Positions 24,145-31,999 of a stretch of DNA of 39,637 bases are shown piece by piece. The notes under the pieces were generated by a model. It was not told where the DNA came from. It saw nothing but the letters and a program-made list of their open reading frames with translations, and did not search any database. The first letter of the stretch is position 1, and every line of letters begins with the position of its first letter. This stretch comes from Methylocapsa sp. S129 (GTDB lineage Bacteria; Pseudomonadota; Alphaproteobacteria; Rhizobiales; Beijerinckiaceae), in the NCBI RefSeq assembly GCF_009765995.1, contig NZ_LMUI01000059.1, forward strand, positions 105,444-145,080, read 5' to 3'. Made by a program: the position numbers and the translations under genes.

Positions 24145-25527
24145 TTACGAAAATGACTCATCAAAAATCAACGTGCGCCCGTTGTTTGCCGCCTGGTAGT
24201 ACTCAGCCCGGCACGAACCTCCGTTAAAGGTGAGGAGCGCGTACCCATGATTGTAGACGCCGCCTGTGGTGCCGAGTTCTGACTGATCTAGCAATGACGG
24301 CGTCTCGTCAAGATTCGCAAGCGGCTCGTAGACTTTGTCGATAACGGAAACCGGCACGGCGCCGTGGCCCAAACAGCGGCCACGCTCCAGTCCTGCGAAC
24401 GGATTATAAATGCTGAGTATATGCTCATGGCCCCAGAACCACGCAGCGACCCCCTTGGTCTGCGTCATCTGCTGAAATGCTTTAAGCAGCCGAGGATTCA
24501 CCGCAGATCGCTTTCCCTGAACATCCGCCGGCCCAATGGGGGAAAAGGCTGAAAACAGCTGGTGATGGGACAGCAAAATGGTTCGACCGGAAAACTCATT
24601 GATGCGGTCACAGTGCCAGGCGAGCTCATCCTCCTCCAGATATGTCACAGCACCGGCCACCGTCACCGGGTTATCATCGTGCAACCCCGTGTCCATCGCC
24701 AACAATTGCCACTTCTCGTCAGCAGACCTCAAACAGAAAAAGCTTGCCGGCTGCGTCAATGGGGCGGCGTTCAGCTGCTTGATAAGCTCATAAAAGCCGC
24801 CCCCTCCACAGTACATGTCATGGTTGCCTGACAGCGAATATACGGGCATGTTCGCGCTGGTTCGGAGAACAGCACTGATCGGATCGATAAAGTTCGATCG
24901 GCATTCCGCAGGCGTGCCTGAGTAGTAAATGTCACCCAGGTGCACAACCAGATCCGGGTGGTCACCGGCGACATATTTCAGGACACCGATCGCAGGCGGT
25001 GCGCCGGTGCCCCAGTCCCCCATTAAAGCGACACGCGCGTTGCTCTTGATCTCGATGGTTTTTGGGCCGACGGTTGCCGCGCGGACGTAGGGCACCGCTT
25101 TGCGCTTACCGTCTTCGCCCAGGTAGCTTCGGTACGCCTCTAAGGTGGTGAACCATGCTGGGTCGCAAGTCCCCGCCGTGAACTCATCCTTCAGTTGTGC
25201 GATGGCCTGGTCGTCCCTTGACGCCATGGCTTTGAGATACCGAAAGCCCCATTCTGCGCAGACCTGCGCCATTCCGGACTTGGAAAGCTCGCGTGCGGTC
25301 AGATCACCACGAGGAACGGGCGCAACGCCACCCGTTGAACGATTGTATTCGCGCTCGGCGATACCTGCGGCGATATCCGGAAGCGTACTGGTCATCGACC
25401 GCCGCGCGCCAGCGCGACTTGCGACACTGGCTTTTGCGCCCTGATCGATTTTTTTAGCGACTTCTGTGACAGCCGATTGGTACAAAGAAAGAAGCGGGTC
25501 GCGGAATGTTCTAAATGAGTCGGGCAT
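24145..25527 (-). CDS. Metallophosphoesterase, purple-acid-phosphatase-like, last gene of the TIR/caspase operon
   Basis: A 460-residue protein with no signal peptide. The catalytic half (about 170-400) has ARVALMGDWGTG, VVHLGDIYYSG, YSLSGNHDMYCG, ILLSHHQLFS and FWGHEHI. The GDWG and GDIYY forms of the first motifs place it near purple acid phosphatases and class III phosphodiesterases rather than the DxH type found at 21293. The N-terminal ~165 residues are helical and unfamiliar. Its start overlaps the preceding small gene by 17 bp, so it belongs to the TIR/TIR/caspase operon. It could be a second effector or could hydrolyse a nucleotide signal and so switch the system off; both roles are inferred. 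Confidence 0.85.
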   Translation of the reverse strand: MPDSFRTFRDPLLSLYQSAVTEVAKKIDQGAKASVASRAGARRSMTSTLPDIAAGIAEREYNRSTGGVAPVPRGDLTARELSKSGMAQVCAEWGFRYLKAMASRDDQAIAQLKDEFTAGTCDPAWFTTLEAYRSYLGEDGKRKAVPYVRAATVGPKTIEIKSNARVALMGDWGTGAPPAIGVLKYVAGDHPDLVVHLGDIYYSGTPAECRSNFIDPISAVLRTSANMPVYSLSGNHDMYCGGGGFYELIKQLNAAPLTQPASFFCLRSADEKWQLLAMDTGLHDDNPVTVAGAVTYLEEDELAWHCDRINEFSGRTILLSHHQLFSAFSPIGPADVQGKRSAVNPRLLKAFQQMTQTKGVAAWFWGHEHILSIYNPFAGLERGRCLGHGAVPVSVIDKVYEPLANLDETPSLLDQSELGTTGGVYNHGYALLTFNGGSCRAEYYQAANNGRTLIFDESFS

Positions 25528-25819
25528 TATCGTTGCTTTCTTTCCGAACGAGATCCAGCCAGCGCTCCAGGAGAGGAAGATACTTCCTCACCTGCTCACG
25601 ATCGCTCTCCTTTTCCTCTGCAGTAAGATCCGCGTACTGCGTATTTATCTGACGTTCCCAGCGCACCACGAGGTCCGCGGGCAACACGATTGAACCATCC
25701 GGCTGCCGCTGACCGTTGTCATGAACATATTTCTGCCAGTGGGCCCAACGCTGATGCTCAAGCGCGGCAAACTCTTCGACCAGCGACTCAAATGGCAGAT
25801 GACTTTTATGATCGGACAT
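25511..25819 (-). CDS. Small RyR-domain-like protein
   Basis: A 102-residue protein. The pattern EEFAALEHQRWAHWQKYVHD, then WERQINTQYADLTAEEKESD and REQVRKYLPLLERW resembles RyR-type domains (a conserved Glu-His-x-Arg-Trp start, LTxxEKxxDR in the middle, and a final helix). RyR-like domains have been proposed as sensors of nucleotide ligands in prokaryotic nucleotide-signalling immune systems. Here it lies 16 bp after the caspase and overlaps the phosphoesterase by 17 bp. A ligand-binding role in the same pathway is a reasonable but untested reading. Confidence 0.65.
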   Translation of the reverse strand: MSDHKSHLPFESLVEEFAALEHQRWAHWQKYVHDNGQRQPDGSIVLPADLVVRWERQINTQYADLTAEEKESDREQVRKYLPLLERWLDLVRKESNDNARLI

Positions 25820-25835
25820 CCCAGCCTCGCATGCC

Positions 25836-26831
25836 TCAGATCAGATTTTCAGCAACGAGCGTACGATAATGTTCGCCGAGAACCGTTAGCTCGCATGACT
25901 TGCGTTCCATTGCGGCGTGCCACATGTGGGGCGCATCGACCGGACGGACTAAGTTCACTCTCACATAGTTCTGTAACACCGTAAAAATGGCCGTTTTGGC
26001 AGGATCTGGCGCCGGAATATTTGGATCTTCCCGCTGCTCCTTAGACCTTTCTTTCTCAAACGACGGATCGAGTTGGAACTTGTAACCTGGTTGTGGAAAA
26101 TGAGTGGCCAGTTGCAGAAGCTCTGCGAATGCGATCGGGGGAGCCGCCTTACGGAGAGACACAAAGGACTTTACGTTGGTTTTAAACACCGGGCGCTGCC
26201 CACCCCAAGGACCTAGCGACTGGTCAATATGGGCATACACGCTGCCAGGTGTGACGTCGCCAACCAGATTAGCCGCGGCGCCATTCAAGGCGTCGACAAG
26301 CAGGTTCGTGAAGACACCCGGCGCCCCGTTGCCACCCTCAAACGAATACTGATTCTCGGTTGAGGCCGTAAGGAGCGTCATGCCTTGGCAGATCTCGGCA
26401 ATGCTACCGCCGCCAGGCCGGTTAGCGGCAATTCCGCCATGGCAGCTGTCAAGAATTATAATCTTGTTTTTCGCCGGCGAGAGTCGCGCGAAGGTCATCA
26501 CGTCGCTCAGCGCCAGCCCGTCATGACCATTCCGGCAGTCGCTTGCACAAAGGAAGCCGCCAGTCTCATCAACATATCCGTGGCCTGCAAAATAAAGTAG
26601 GGCGATCTCGGAATCATCCTTGAAAAGGGCTTCGATAGAATCTCGAAGCTCGTCGCGGTCGACAGCGTTGTGAGCGCCGGTGCTGGTTAGCACCTTTGGT
26701 GTGGTGAAGTTCGTTGTGCCATTTGCGTGACGACCAAGGACGCCTGCCACAGCATCCGCGTCATTGACACACCCAGTGAGCGGCGTGAGGTCATGATAAT
26801 AATCAAGGCCGACGACAAGAGCTTTACGCAT
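25836..26831 (-). CDS. Caspase-like (peptidase C14) effector
   Basis: A 331-residue protein from the ATG at 26829-26831, 7 bp after the upstream TIR-like gene; a start at 26873 would overlap that gene. The p20-like domain has [20 protein letters not shown], the catalytic His in [16 protein letters not shown] and the catalytic Cys in [17 protein letters not shown], then [15 protein letters not shown]. The C-terminal ~100 residues ([13 protein letters not shown], then [20 protein letters not shown] and [10 protein letters not shown]) form a separate domain that I take to be the sensing part. Downstream of two TIR genes, it fits reported TIR-activated caspase (type IV Thoeris-like) systems, in which a TIR-made signal switches on a suicidal protease. 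Confidence 0.88.
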   Translation of the reverse strand: MRKALVVGLDYYHDLTPLTGCVNDADAVAGVLGRHANGTTNFTTPKVLTSTGAHNAVDRDELRDSIEALFKDDSEIALLYFAGHGYVDETGGFLCASDCRNGHDGLALSDVMTFARLSPAKNKIIILDSCHGGIAANRPGGGSIAEICQGMTLLTASTENQYSFEGGNGAPGVFTNLLVDALNGAAANLVGDVTPGSVYAHIDQSLGPWGGQRPVFKTNVKSFVSLRKAAPPIAFAELLQLATHFPQPGYKFQLDPSFEKERSKEQREDPNIPAPDPAKTAIFTVLQNYVRVNLVRPVDAPHMWHAAMERKSCELTVLGEHYRTLVAENLI

Positions 26832-26838
26832 AGCGAGG

Positions 26839-27210
26839 TCAAAGAGAGTCAATGAAGTTACTGATGTTCGCATCGCTCCAAGTGTAAGTGGTCACGCCGT
26901 CCAGCTCGGTTCGATCGCTGCTGTATGCATAAATTCCGCGAATTTTCTTTTTCTCTTCCTTTGCGCAGGCGATTTCCCATTTTTGACCGGTGGATGCCTT
27001 AGAATTTTTGCTTACCAGAACGATAACGCCGTCAGACCGCTTGATCCGGGTTCGGACCTTTTCTTTCCAGCCGCTGTCGTAGGCGTCCTTGACCGACATA
27101 TCGATAAATTCAAACGGCGCACGCGGATGGAGGGATTGGCCCTTGAGGAAATCCCGCTGCGTCTCATCTTCGATGGCGAAGGCAATAAAAACGACTTTCT
27201 TGTCGGCCAT
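26839..27210 (-). CDS. ThsB-like TIR-fold protein (DUF1863)
   Basis: A 123-residue protein from the ATG at 27208-27210, with GAGGAAA 6-7 nt upstream. It is a typical short DUF1863/ThsB-type TIR protein: [20 protein letters not shown], then [40 protein letters not shown] and the Glu in [11 protein letters not shown], the position of the catalytic Glu in NAD-consuming TIRs. ThsB proteins in Thoeris recognise infection and make cyclic ADP-ribose isomers. It lies between a second TIR gene (35 bp upstream) and the caspase (7 bp downstream), which fits a sensor/signal-maker. Confidence 0.9.
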   Translation of the reverse strand: MADKKVVFIAFAIEDETQRDFLKGQSLHPRAPFEFIDMSVKDAYDSGWKEKVRTRIKRSDGVIVLVSKNSKASTGQKWEIACAKEEKKKIRGIYAYSSDRTELDGVTTYTWSDANISNFIDSL

Positions 27211-27245
27211 GGTTGTTTCCTCGTGTTGATCGGTTCTGTTGGAAT

Positions 27246-27728
27246 TTATGGTTGGCCGAGAGAGGCCTTAAGGGACGTGTGAAACGCCCGAAAACCCGAC
27301 GCTCGGGCGGTGGTTCGATAGCCTTTTTGCACGCGGTCTTCGACGAGCAGCTCAGCCCGTTTCGATTCCGCGGCATACTTGTCGAGATCTGCACTGGTCC
27401 GGAGATAGGGCCATTTCAGCAAAAATTCGGGGACAGTGGCGGTGCCGGAGACGAACGAAGCCAGAAAGCGCTCCTTCTCAGTCGCGACGCCGATTTCCCA
27501 TGGCACCCACCACGATGCTTGGGTCTGCGCGCTGATGACGGCGAGAAGCTGGGTACATTGGTCGAGCTGAGCACGAATGTAATCTGCCAGATCCGGCCCG
27601 CTTTTTCTCAGCTGCGCATCGATGACATCCAGGTAGACGCCTAAGCCCCTCGCAGAAAGGTGCGCCGCAACGGCAGCAGCCTGCTCCGCGTCCTCTTTTT
27701 TATGTGAAACGAAGACTTTTATAGCCAT
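27246..27728 (-). CDS. TIR-domain protein, first gene of the TIR/caspase operon
   Basis: A 160-residue protein from an ATG at 27726-27728 with GGAGGGG about 7 nt upstream. TIR features: KVFVSHKKEDAEQAAAVAAH, LGVYLDVIDAQL, IRAQLDQCTQLLAVISAQTQ and ASWWVPWEIGVATEKER, with Glu in the catalytic position. This is a canonical TIR, unlike the DUF1863 type next to it, so the operon has two different TIR proteins. They could detect different phage cues or make different nucleotides. It heads the minus-strand operon and is divergent, across about 280 bp, from the caspase-helicase operon. Confidence 0.9.
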   Translation of the reverse strand: MAIKVFVSHKKEDAEQAAAVAAHLSARGLGVYLDVIDAQLRKSGPDLADYIRAQLDQCTQLLAVISAQTQASWWVPWEIGVATEKERFLASFVSGTATVPEFLLKWPYLRTSADLDKYAAESKRAELLVEDRVQKGYRTTARASGFRAFHTSLKASLGQP

Positions 27729-28011
27729 TACAGCCCCTCCCGCCTAGAACATTTGCAGAACAACAGATCTAACGCAACCCTTACGTGCGATAAAACATCA
27801 ATTTCCACCGGAATTGACCGTCCAAGGCGGTACGGCGAGGAGCACTCGTCAGCAGAGAGTTTGGAAGGCCGTTTCGGTCCGATGACTAGGAAGACCCCAC
27901 CTCCTCAACGTGCCCTCCCGATGGCATCCGCGATTCCGTCTCGACCTTCGTTCGTGCTATGTTCCGCAGCCACTTTGGCGTTCGATTCGGACCGATGGAG
28001 GTATGCGGGCG
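27729..28011. promoter_or_regulatory. Divergent intergenic region between two caspase operons
   Basis: 283 bp separate the TIR start (27728) and the ATG at 28012, so it must hold both promoters. I found no promoter boxes good enough to call. A plus-strand frame at 27753-28064 lacks a ribosome-binding site and overlaps the next gene. The only firm signal is the GGAGGT site at 27997-28002, whose spacing favours the start at 28012. Confidence 0.4.
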
Positions 28012-28617
28012 ATGGCTGTTCTCGGCGAACTCCTATTTTACCGGCGCGACCAGGTCGACCTTGATGACGTTCTGCGGCGTCAGGTCGAGCTTCTGCGCAG
28101 CCGCGTTGATGCGCTTCCCGACAAGTTGTTTGCGGACAAAACTGATGAAGAGATCGCGGCTCAGATCGCTGCCGAGACGACGATCCAGTCGTTGAATGTC
28201 GACCTCGCGGCGGCCAAGGCCAGCGTGCAGGAAGTGCAGGTCGAGGTTCACGACCGTTGGGGCTATGAGCGGGGATCGGTTCGCGTGCCGGGCCTTAAGG
28301 CGACAAAAGCGATCCCCTTCACGGGGGAGCGCGATCTTTGGCACCTGCGCACCAATCCCTACAACTTGAACCCGCCCCGCGGTGAGGTACGCGGCGACAA
28401 ATTGATTATCGGCATAGAAGTCGCCGCGCACCAAGCTGACGAAGCCGCGAAGTACATCGAAGACACCACCGCCCAGATCCCCGAATACCTGCAGCGGCAA
28501 GAGGCTCAGCTCGCAACCCACAATGCTGGTTTGGCCGGACATGCGATGCAGTGGATCATGATGCGTCGCGGCCGCCTCGGCACCGCCAACGATCTCCTTA
28601 AGAAGTTGGGGGGCTAG
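28012..28617 (+). CDS. Uncharacterised partner protein of the caspase-helicase
   Basis: A 201-residue protein from the ATG at 28012, which is correctly spaced from GGAGGT at 27997-28002; a start at 28003 would abut the site. The first ~90 residues form long charged helices (QVDLDDVLRRQVELLRSRVD, EEIAAQIAAETTIQSLNVDL). A beta-rich region follows (VQVEVHDRWGYERGSVRVPG, FTGERDLWHLRTNPYNLNPP, RGEVRGDKLIIGIEV), then a helical tail. I do not recognise the family and see no catalytic motif. Its stop is 5 bp before the start of the caspase-helicase, so the two are co-expressed. A sensor or regulator that releases the caspase is the obvious hypothesis. Confidence 0.7.
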   Translation: MAVLGELLFYRRDQVDLDDVLRRQVELLRSRVDALPDKLFADKTDEEIAAQIAAETTIQSLNVDLAAAKASVQEVQVEVHDRWGYERGSVRVPGLKATKAIPFTGERDLWHLRTNPYNLNPPRGEVRGDKLIIGIEVAAHQADEAAKYIEDTTAQIPEYLQRQEAQLATHNAGLAGHAMQWIMMRRGRLGTANDLLKKLGG

Positions 28618-28622
28618 GGGTC

Positions 28623-31600
28623 ATGGCGTTTCGGGGACTCTTCATCGGCATCGATCGTTATCTCTCGCCAGAGATCAATGAGCTGAGTTGCGCCCGCCGC
28701 GACGCCGTTGCGCTCGAAGCGCTGTTCAGCGACACCCTTGGCGGTGTCTCGCGCCTGGTTATGGACGAAGAAGCCACGCGGGCCCGTCTTGAGCGCGAAT
28801 TCGAAGATCTGACTAACTGCGATCCCGCCGACACTGTCGTCATCGGCTTCTCCGGTCACGGTTCGGAAACGCACGAACTCGTCACCTACGACACGCAGCT
28901 GCACGACATCACCAACACCACGCTGCCGCTCGGGCTGATCGAGGAATGGTTCTCGCGCATTCCCGCCCGACGTCTCATCTTCCTGCTCGACTGCTGCTTC
29001 TCGGGCGGCATCGGCGCGAAGGTCCTTCAGGTCGAAGCGCGGCCGCGCGACCTTCGCTCCATTGAGGCGCGCCTCGATCAACTGGCTGGCGATGGCCGCA
29101 TCATCTTCACCGCGTCCAATGCCAATGAGCCCGCCTACGAGCACAGCCGCTTCGGCCACGGCTTCTTCACCTACTATTTGCTCGAAGGGCTCCGCGGAGT
29201 ACCCGAGATCATCGATAGCGGCAAGCTGCCGATCTATCGTCTCCTCGACTACGTGACTGGCCGCGTCACCGCCGCTGCCCATCAGATCGGTCGACCGCAA
29301 AATCCCACCTTCCGCGGCACTATGGACGGGGCCGTCACTTGGCCGATTTTCGTTCCGGGTGCGCGCTACTTCGCGGCGTTTCCAGACCGTGCGCCCGCGA
29401 ACGTCTCAAGAGACATTCGCTCGCTGGAGGCGGTTGGCTTTCCGCCTGCTCTTGTAAGCGCTTGGGCAGCACCGATCCCATCCCTCAACGCGCTGCAGGT
29501 CGAGGCCGTCAACGACTTTGGCGTCCTCAATGGACAGCATCTTGTCGTCTCCGCGCCGACCTCGTCAGGCAAGACGATGATTGGCGAACTCGCCGCGCTT
29601 CGGAACGTGCTCGACCGCAAGCGTGCGATCTTCCTCCTGCCTCTGAAGGCCCTGGTCGCCGACAAGCGGCGACACTTCCAAGCCACCTACTCGTCGTTCG
29701 GTGTCCGGACCATAGAGGCGACGGGTGAGACGGACGACATCACGCCGCTCCTACGCGGCCAGTACGATATCGCGTTGCTGACCTACGAGAAATTTGCAGC
29801 GGTCGCGCTCACATATCCGCATGTACTGCGACAGGCCGGTGTCATCGTAGTCGACGAAGCCCAGATGATCGCCGACGAGGGCCGTGGCGCGAACCTGGAG
29901 TTCATCCTCACCTTGATCCGCATGCAGAGGCGGATCGACGTGGAGCCTCAGATCATCGCACTTTCCGCGGTGATCGGCGATACCAACGGTCTCGAACGCT
30001 GGCTTGGCGCTCGGCTGCTGCGGCGGAACGAACGTCCCGTCCCCCTTGATGAGGGACTCATACTCGCCGATGGCTCCTTTCGGTTTATCCACTCGGAGAC
30101 GGGCAAGGAATCGAGTTCACCTCCGATCATCCGGCGCCACTATGGGAAAGGATCTAGCCAGGACTGGATCATCCCGCTGGTCCAGAGGCTTGTTAGCGAA
30201 AACCAACAGGTCATCATCTTCCGCGAGCAGAAGGGCGAGACGCGCGGATGCGCGCGTTACCTTGGTGATGCGCTCGGCCTGCCGCCCGTGTCAGCCGCGC
30301 TTGATCAGCTTCCGGCCGGTGATCCCTCCCAGGCGAGCCAAGACCTTCGTCGTGTGCTCGGCCAAGGCGTCGCCTTTCATAATTCGGACCTTGAGCCCGA
30401 AGAGCGCCGCATCATCGAAGAAGAATTCCGCAAGCCCGGATCGGACCTGAGGGTGATTGCGGCGACGACCACCCTCGCCATGGGCGTCAACACGCCTGCC
30501 TCATCCGTCATCATCGCCGGCCTCGAACATCCCGGCGACAAACCCTATTCCGTTGCCGAGTATAAGAACCTCGTCGGCCGAGCCGGCCGTCTCGGTTTCG
30601 CCGAAAAGGGCACCTCCTACCTTCTCGCCACCGACCCGCGCGCCGAGTTCGATTTCTGGTCGCGTTATGTCACCGGCGCGCCGGAGGATTTGTTGTCGCG
30701 CTTCTTGGATAGCGGCACCGATCCTCGCTCGCTCATCGTCAAGGTGCTCGTCGCAGCGCGTCGCGCCAGCGTAGAAGGCGTTAGCGCTGACGAGATCATC
30801 GATTTCCTGGAAGCAAGCTTTGGCGCATTCCAAGCCGCCGCCCAGAGCGCGAATTGGCGGTGGAGCCGCGATAACCTCGTCGATGCGCTGGGTGATCTGA
30901 GCCGCCACCAGCTCATCGAGATCAATGACCAGGGCAACTACCATCTGCTCCCGCTCGGCCGCCTCGCAGGCGAGTCCGCCATCGAGGTTGGATCAATCAT
31001 CCGCCTTGTCGAAAGTCTTTCTGGACTGACACCGGATGAGATCACCGACCCTGCCCTTATCAGCGCCTCGCAGTCGACGGTGGAGCTCGACCAAGTGCTC
31101 TTCCCGATAAACAAGAAGAGTACACAGAAGGAGCCGTACCTCTGGCCCAACGAGCTGCGCCAGCAAGGAGTCGCTCAACGCATCCTCTCGGCGTTTCAGC
31201 GCTTCGCTGTTGATAGCCATCAGGTGACGTTGAGGGCCAAGAAGGCTGTTGCATGCTTGCTCTATATCTCCGGCCGTCCGATGCAGGATGTCGAGCAGAC
31301 GATGACGCAATTCGGCGGCGCTTTCGGTGGCGCCGCAGGCCCAGTCCGAAGCGCAGCCGCGCGGACAGCAGATGTGTTGCCCACCGCAGCGCGTGTGGCC
31401 GAGATTCTGCACCCAGGCCTCGACCTTGGCGACCGCGTCTCAAGGCTCACCTTGCGACTGGCCTATGGGATCCCAGGTGCTGCCGTTGATCTCGCTCGGG
31501 AGGCAGGTACCGAACTACTCCGCGGCGACTACACCCGCCTCGCGCAGCAGAAACTCTGTGAGCCTGCAGCGATTCAAACGGCAACTGACGCAACTCTCCT

Positions 31601-31724
31601 CGCCTGCATCGACGGTGACGCAAGGAAGCTTCGGGTCATCCGCAATGCTGCTGAAACGATCGCCAGCCGGCGCGAACGAGCGACCATTGCGGCTCTGCCG
31701 GTGTTGGAGCCGTATGTGGCCTGA
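28623..31724 (+). CDS. Caspase-Ski2-like helicase fusion protein
   Basis: A 1033-residue protein. Residues 1-240 are a caspase/peptidase C14 domain: MAFRGLFIGIDRYL, catalytic His79 in VVIGFSGHGSE, and the Cys pair in FLLDCCFSGG (second Cys, 125, by analogy with metacaspases), then IFTASNANEPAYE. From about 265 an SF2 helicase follows: SLNALQVEAV, Walker A APTSSGKT (311-318), LLPLKALVADKRR, DEAQ (411-414), LSAV (448-451), ATTTLAMGVNTP (614-625) and NLVGRAGR (649-656). The VGRAGR form and overall order place it in the Ski2-like group, as in HamB and related defence helicases. A helical C-terminal part runs to 1033. Both enzymatic sites look intact. The logical model is that nucleic-acid engagement by the helicase triggers proteolysis. 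Confidence 0.9.
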   Translation: MAFRGLFIGIDRYLSPEINELSCARRDAVALEALFSDTLGGVSRLVMDEEATRARLEREFEDLTNCDPADTVVIGFSGHGSETHELVTYDTQLHDITNTTLPLGLIEEWFSRIPARRLIFLLDCCFSGGIGAKVLQVEARPRDLRSIEARLDQLAGDGRIIFTASNANEPAYEHSRFGHGFFTYYLLEGLRGVPEIIDSGKLPIYRLLDYVTGRVTAAAHQIGRPQNPTFRGTMDGAVTWPIFVPGARYFAAFPDRAPANVSRDIRSLEAVGFPPALVSAWAAPIPSLNALQVEAVNDFGVLNGQHLVVSAPTSSGKTMIGELAALRNVLDRKRAIFLLPLKALVADKRRHFQATYSSFGVRTIEATGETDDITPLLRGQYDIALLTYEKFAAVALTYPHVLRQAGVIVVDEAQMIADEGRGANLEFILTLIRMQRRIDVEPQIIALSAVIGDTNGLERWLGARLLRRNERPVPLDEGLILADGSFRFIHSETGKESSSPPIIRRHYGKGSSQDWIIPLVQRLVSENQQVIIFREQKGETRGCARYLGDALGLPPVSAALDQLPAGDPSQASQDLRRVLGQGVAFHNSDLEPEERRIIEEEFRKPGSDLRVIAATTTLAMGVNTPASSVIIAGLEHPGDKPYSVAEYKNLVGRAGRLGFAEKGTSYLLATDPRAEFDFWSRYVTGAPEDLLSRFLDSGTDPRSLIVKVLVAARRASVEGVSADEIIDFLEASFGAFQAAAQSANWRWSRDNLVDALGDLSRHQLIEINDQGNYHLLPLGRLAGESAIEVGSIIRLVESLSGLTPDEITDPALISASQSTVELDQVLFPINKKSTQKEPYLWPNELRQQGVAQRILSAFQRFAVDSHQVTLRAKKAVACLLYISGRPMQDVEQTMTQFGGAFGGAAGPVRSAAARTADVLPTAARVAEILHPGLDLGDRVSRLTLRLAYGIPGAAVDLAREAGTELLRGDYTRLAQQKLCEPAAIQTATDATLLACIDGDARKLRVIRNAAETIASRRERATIAALPVLEPYVA

Positions 31725-31739
31725 CGAAACTAAGAATTC

Positions 31740-31784
31740 TTCTATACCGTCGTCAATACCGTCAGATTTCTTCGCTGTTGAGAT
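31740..31784. repeat. Element-end homology block, copy C (truncated)
   Basis: AATTCTT-x-x-AT-x-CCGTC followed by AATACCGTCAG, TTT-rich bases and CGCTGTTGA (31773-31781) matches 16684-16729 over about 45 bp with few differences. The att-like core expected some 88 bp to its left is missing: that position is inside the end of the caspase-helicase gene. It may be the end of a third element carrying the SIR2 gene, truncated by a later insertion. Confidence 0.45.
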
Positions 31785-31999
31785 GCACTCACCAAAGGCG
31801 CGATGAAAACGAGACCAACGCGGTTGCCCTATGTCGTATGGTATGGGGTCGTCGCATCGAACAAAAAAGCACCGGGCCAACGGCTCAGCCTTCCATCCGG
31901 CAGGATGAAATGCGCCCGAGCCTTCCCATACGGCATTATCACCCTGGGGCAGGTCCCGTGCGGCTGCGAGCAGCGCTTCGGCGGTGTGCGATTGCGACG

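Noticed and set aside
24008-24199. Possible coding remnant disrupted by the IS3 element
   Set aside because: Joining the sequence across the IS (22768 to 24029) gives no recognisable protein; the site lies between convergent genes, so I consider it intergenic.
27753-28064. 103-codon plus-strand frame upstream of the caspase-helicase partner gene
   Set aside because: It overlaps the better-supported gene start at 28012 and lacks a ribosome-binding site; the region must hold two divergent promoters.
28012-31724. Hachiman (HamA/HamB) system
   Set aside because: The helicase is Ski2-like as in HamB, but the partner protein shows no HamA (DUF1837) nuclease pattern and the helicase carries an N-terminal caspase, so the named system does not fit.
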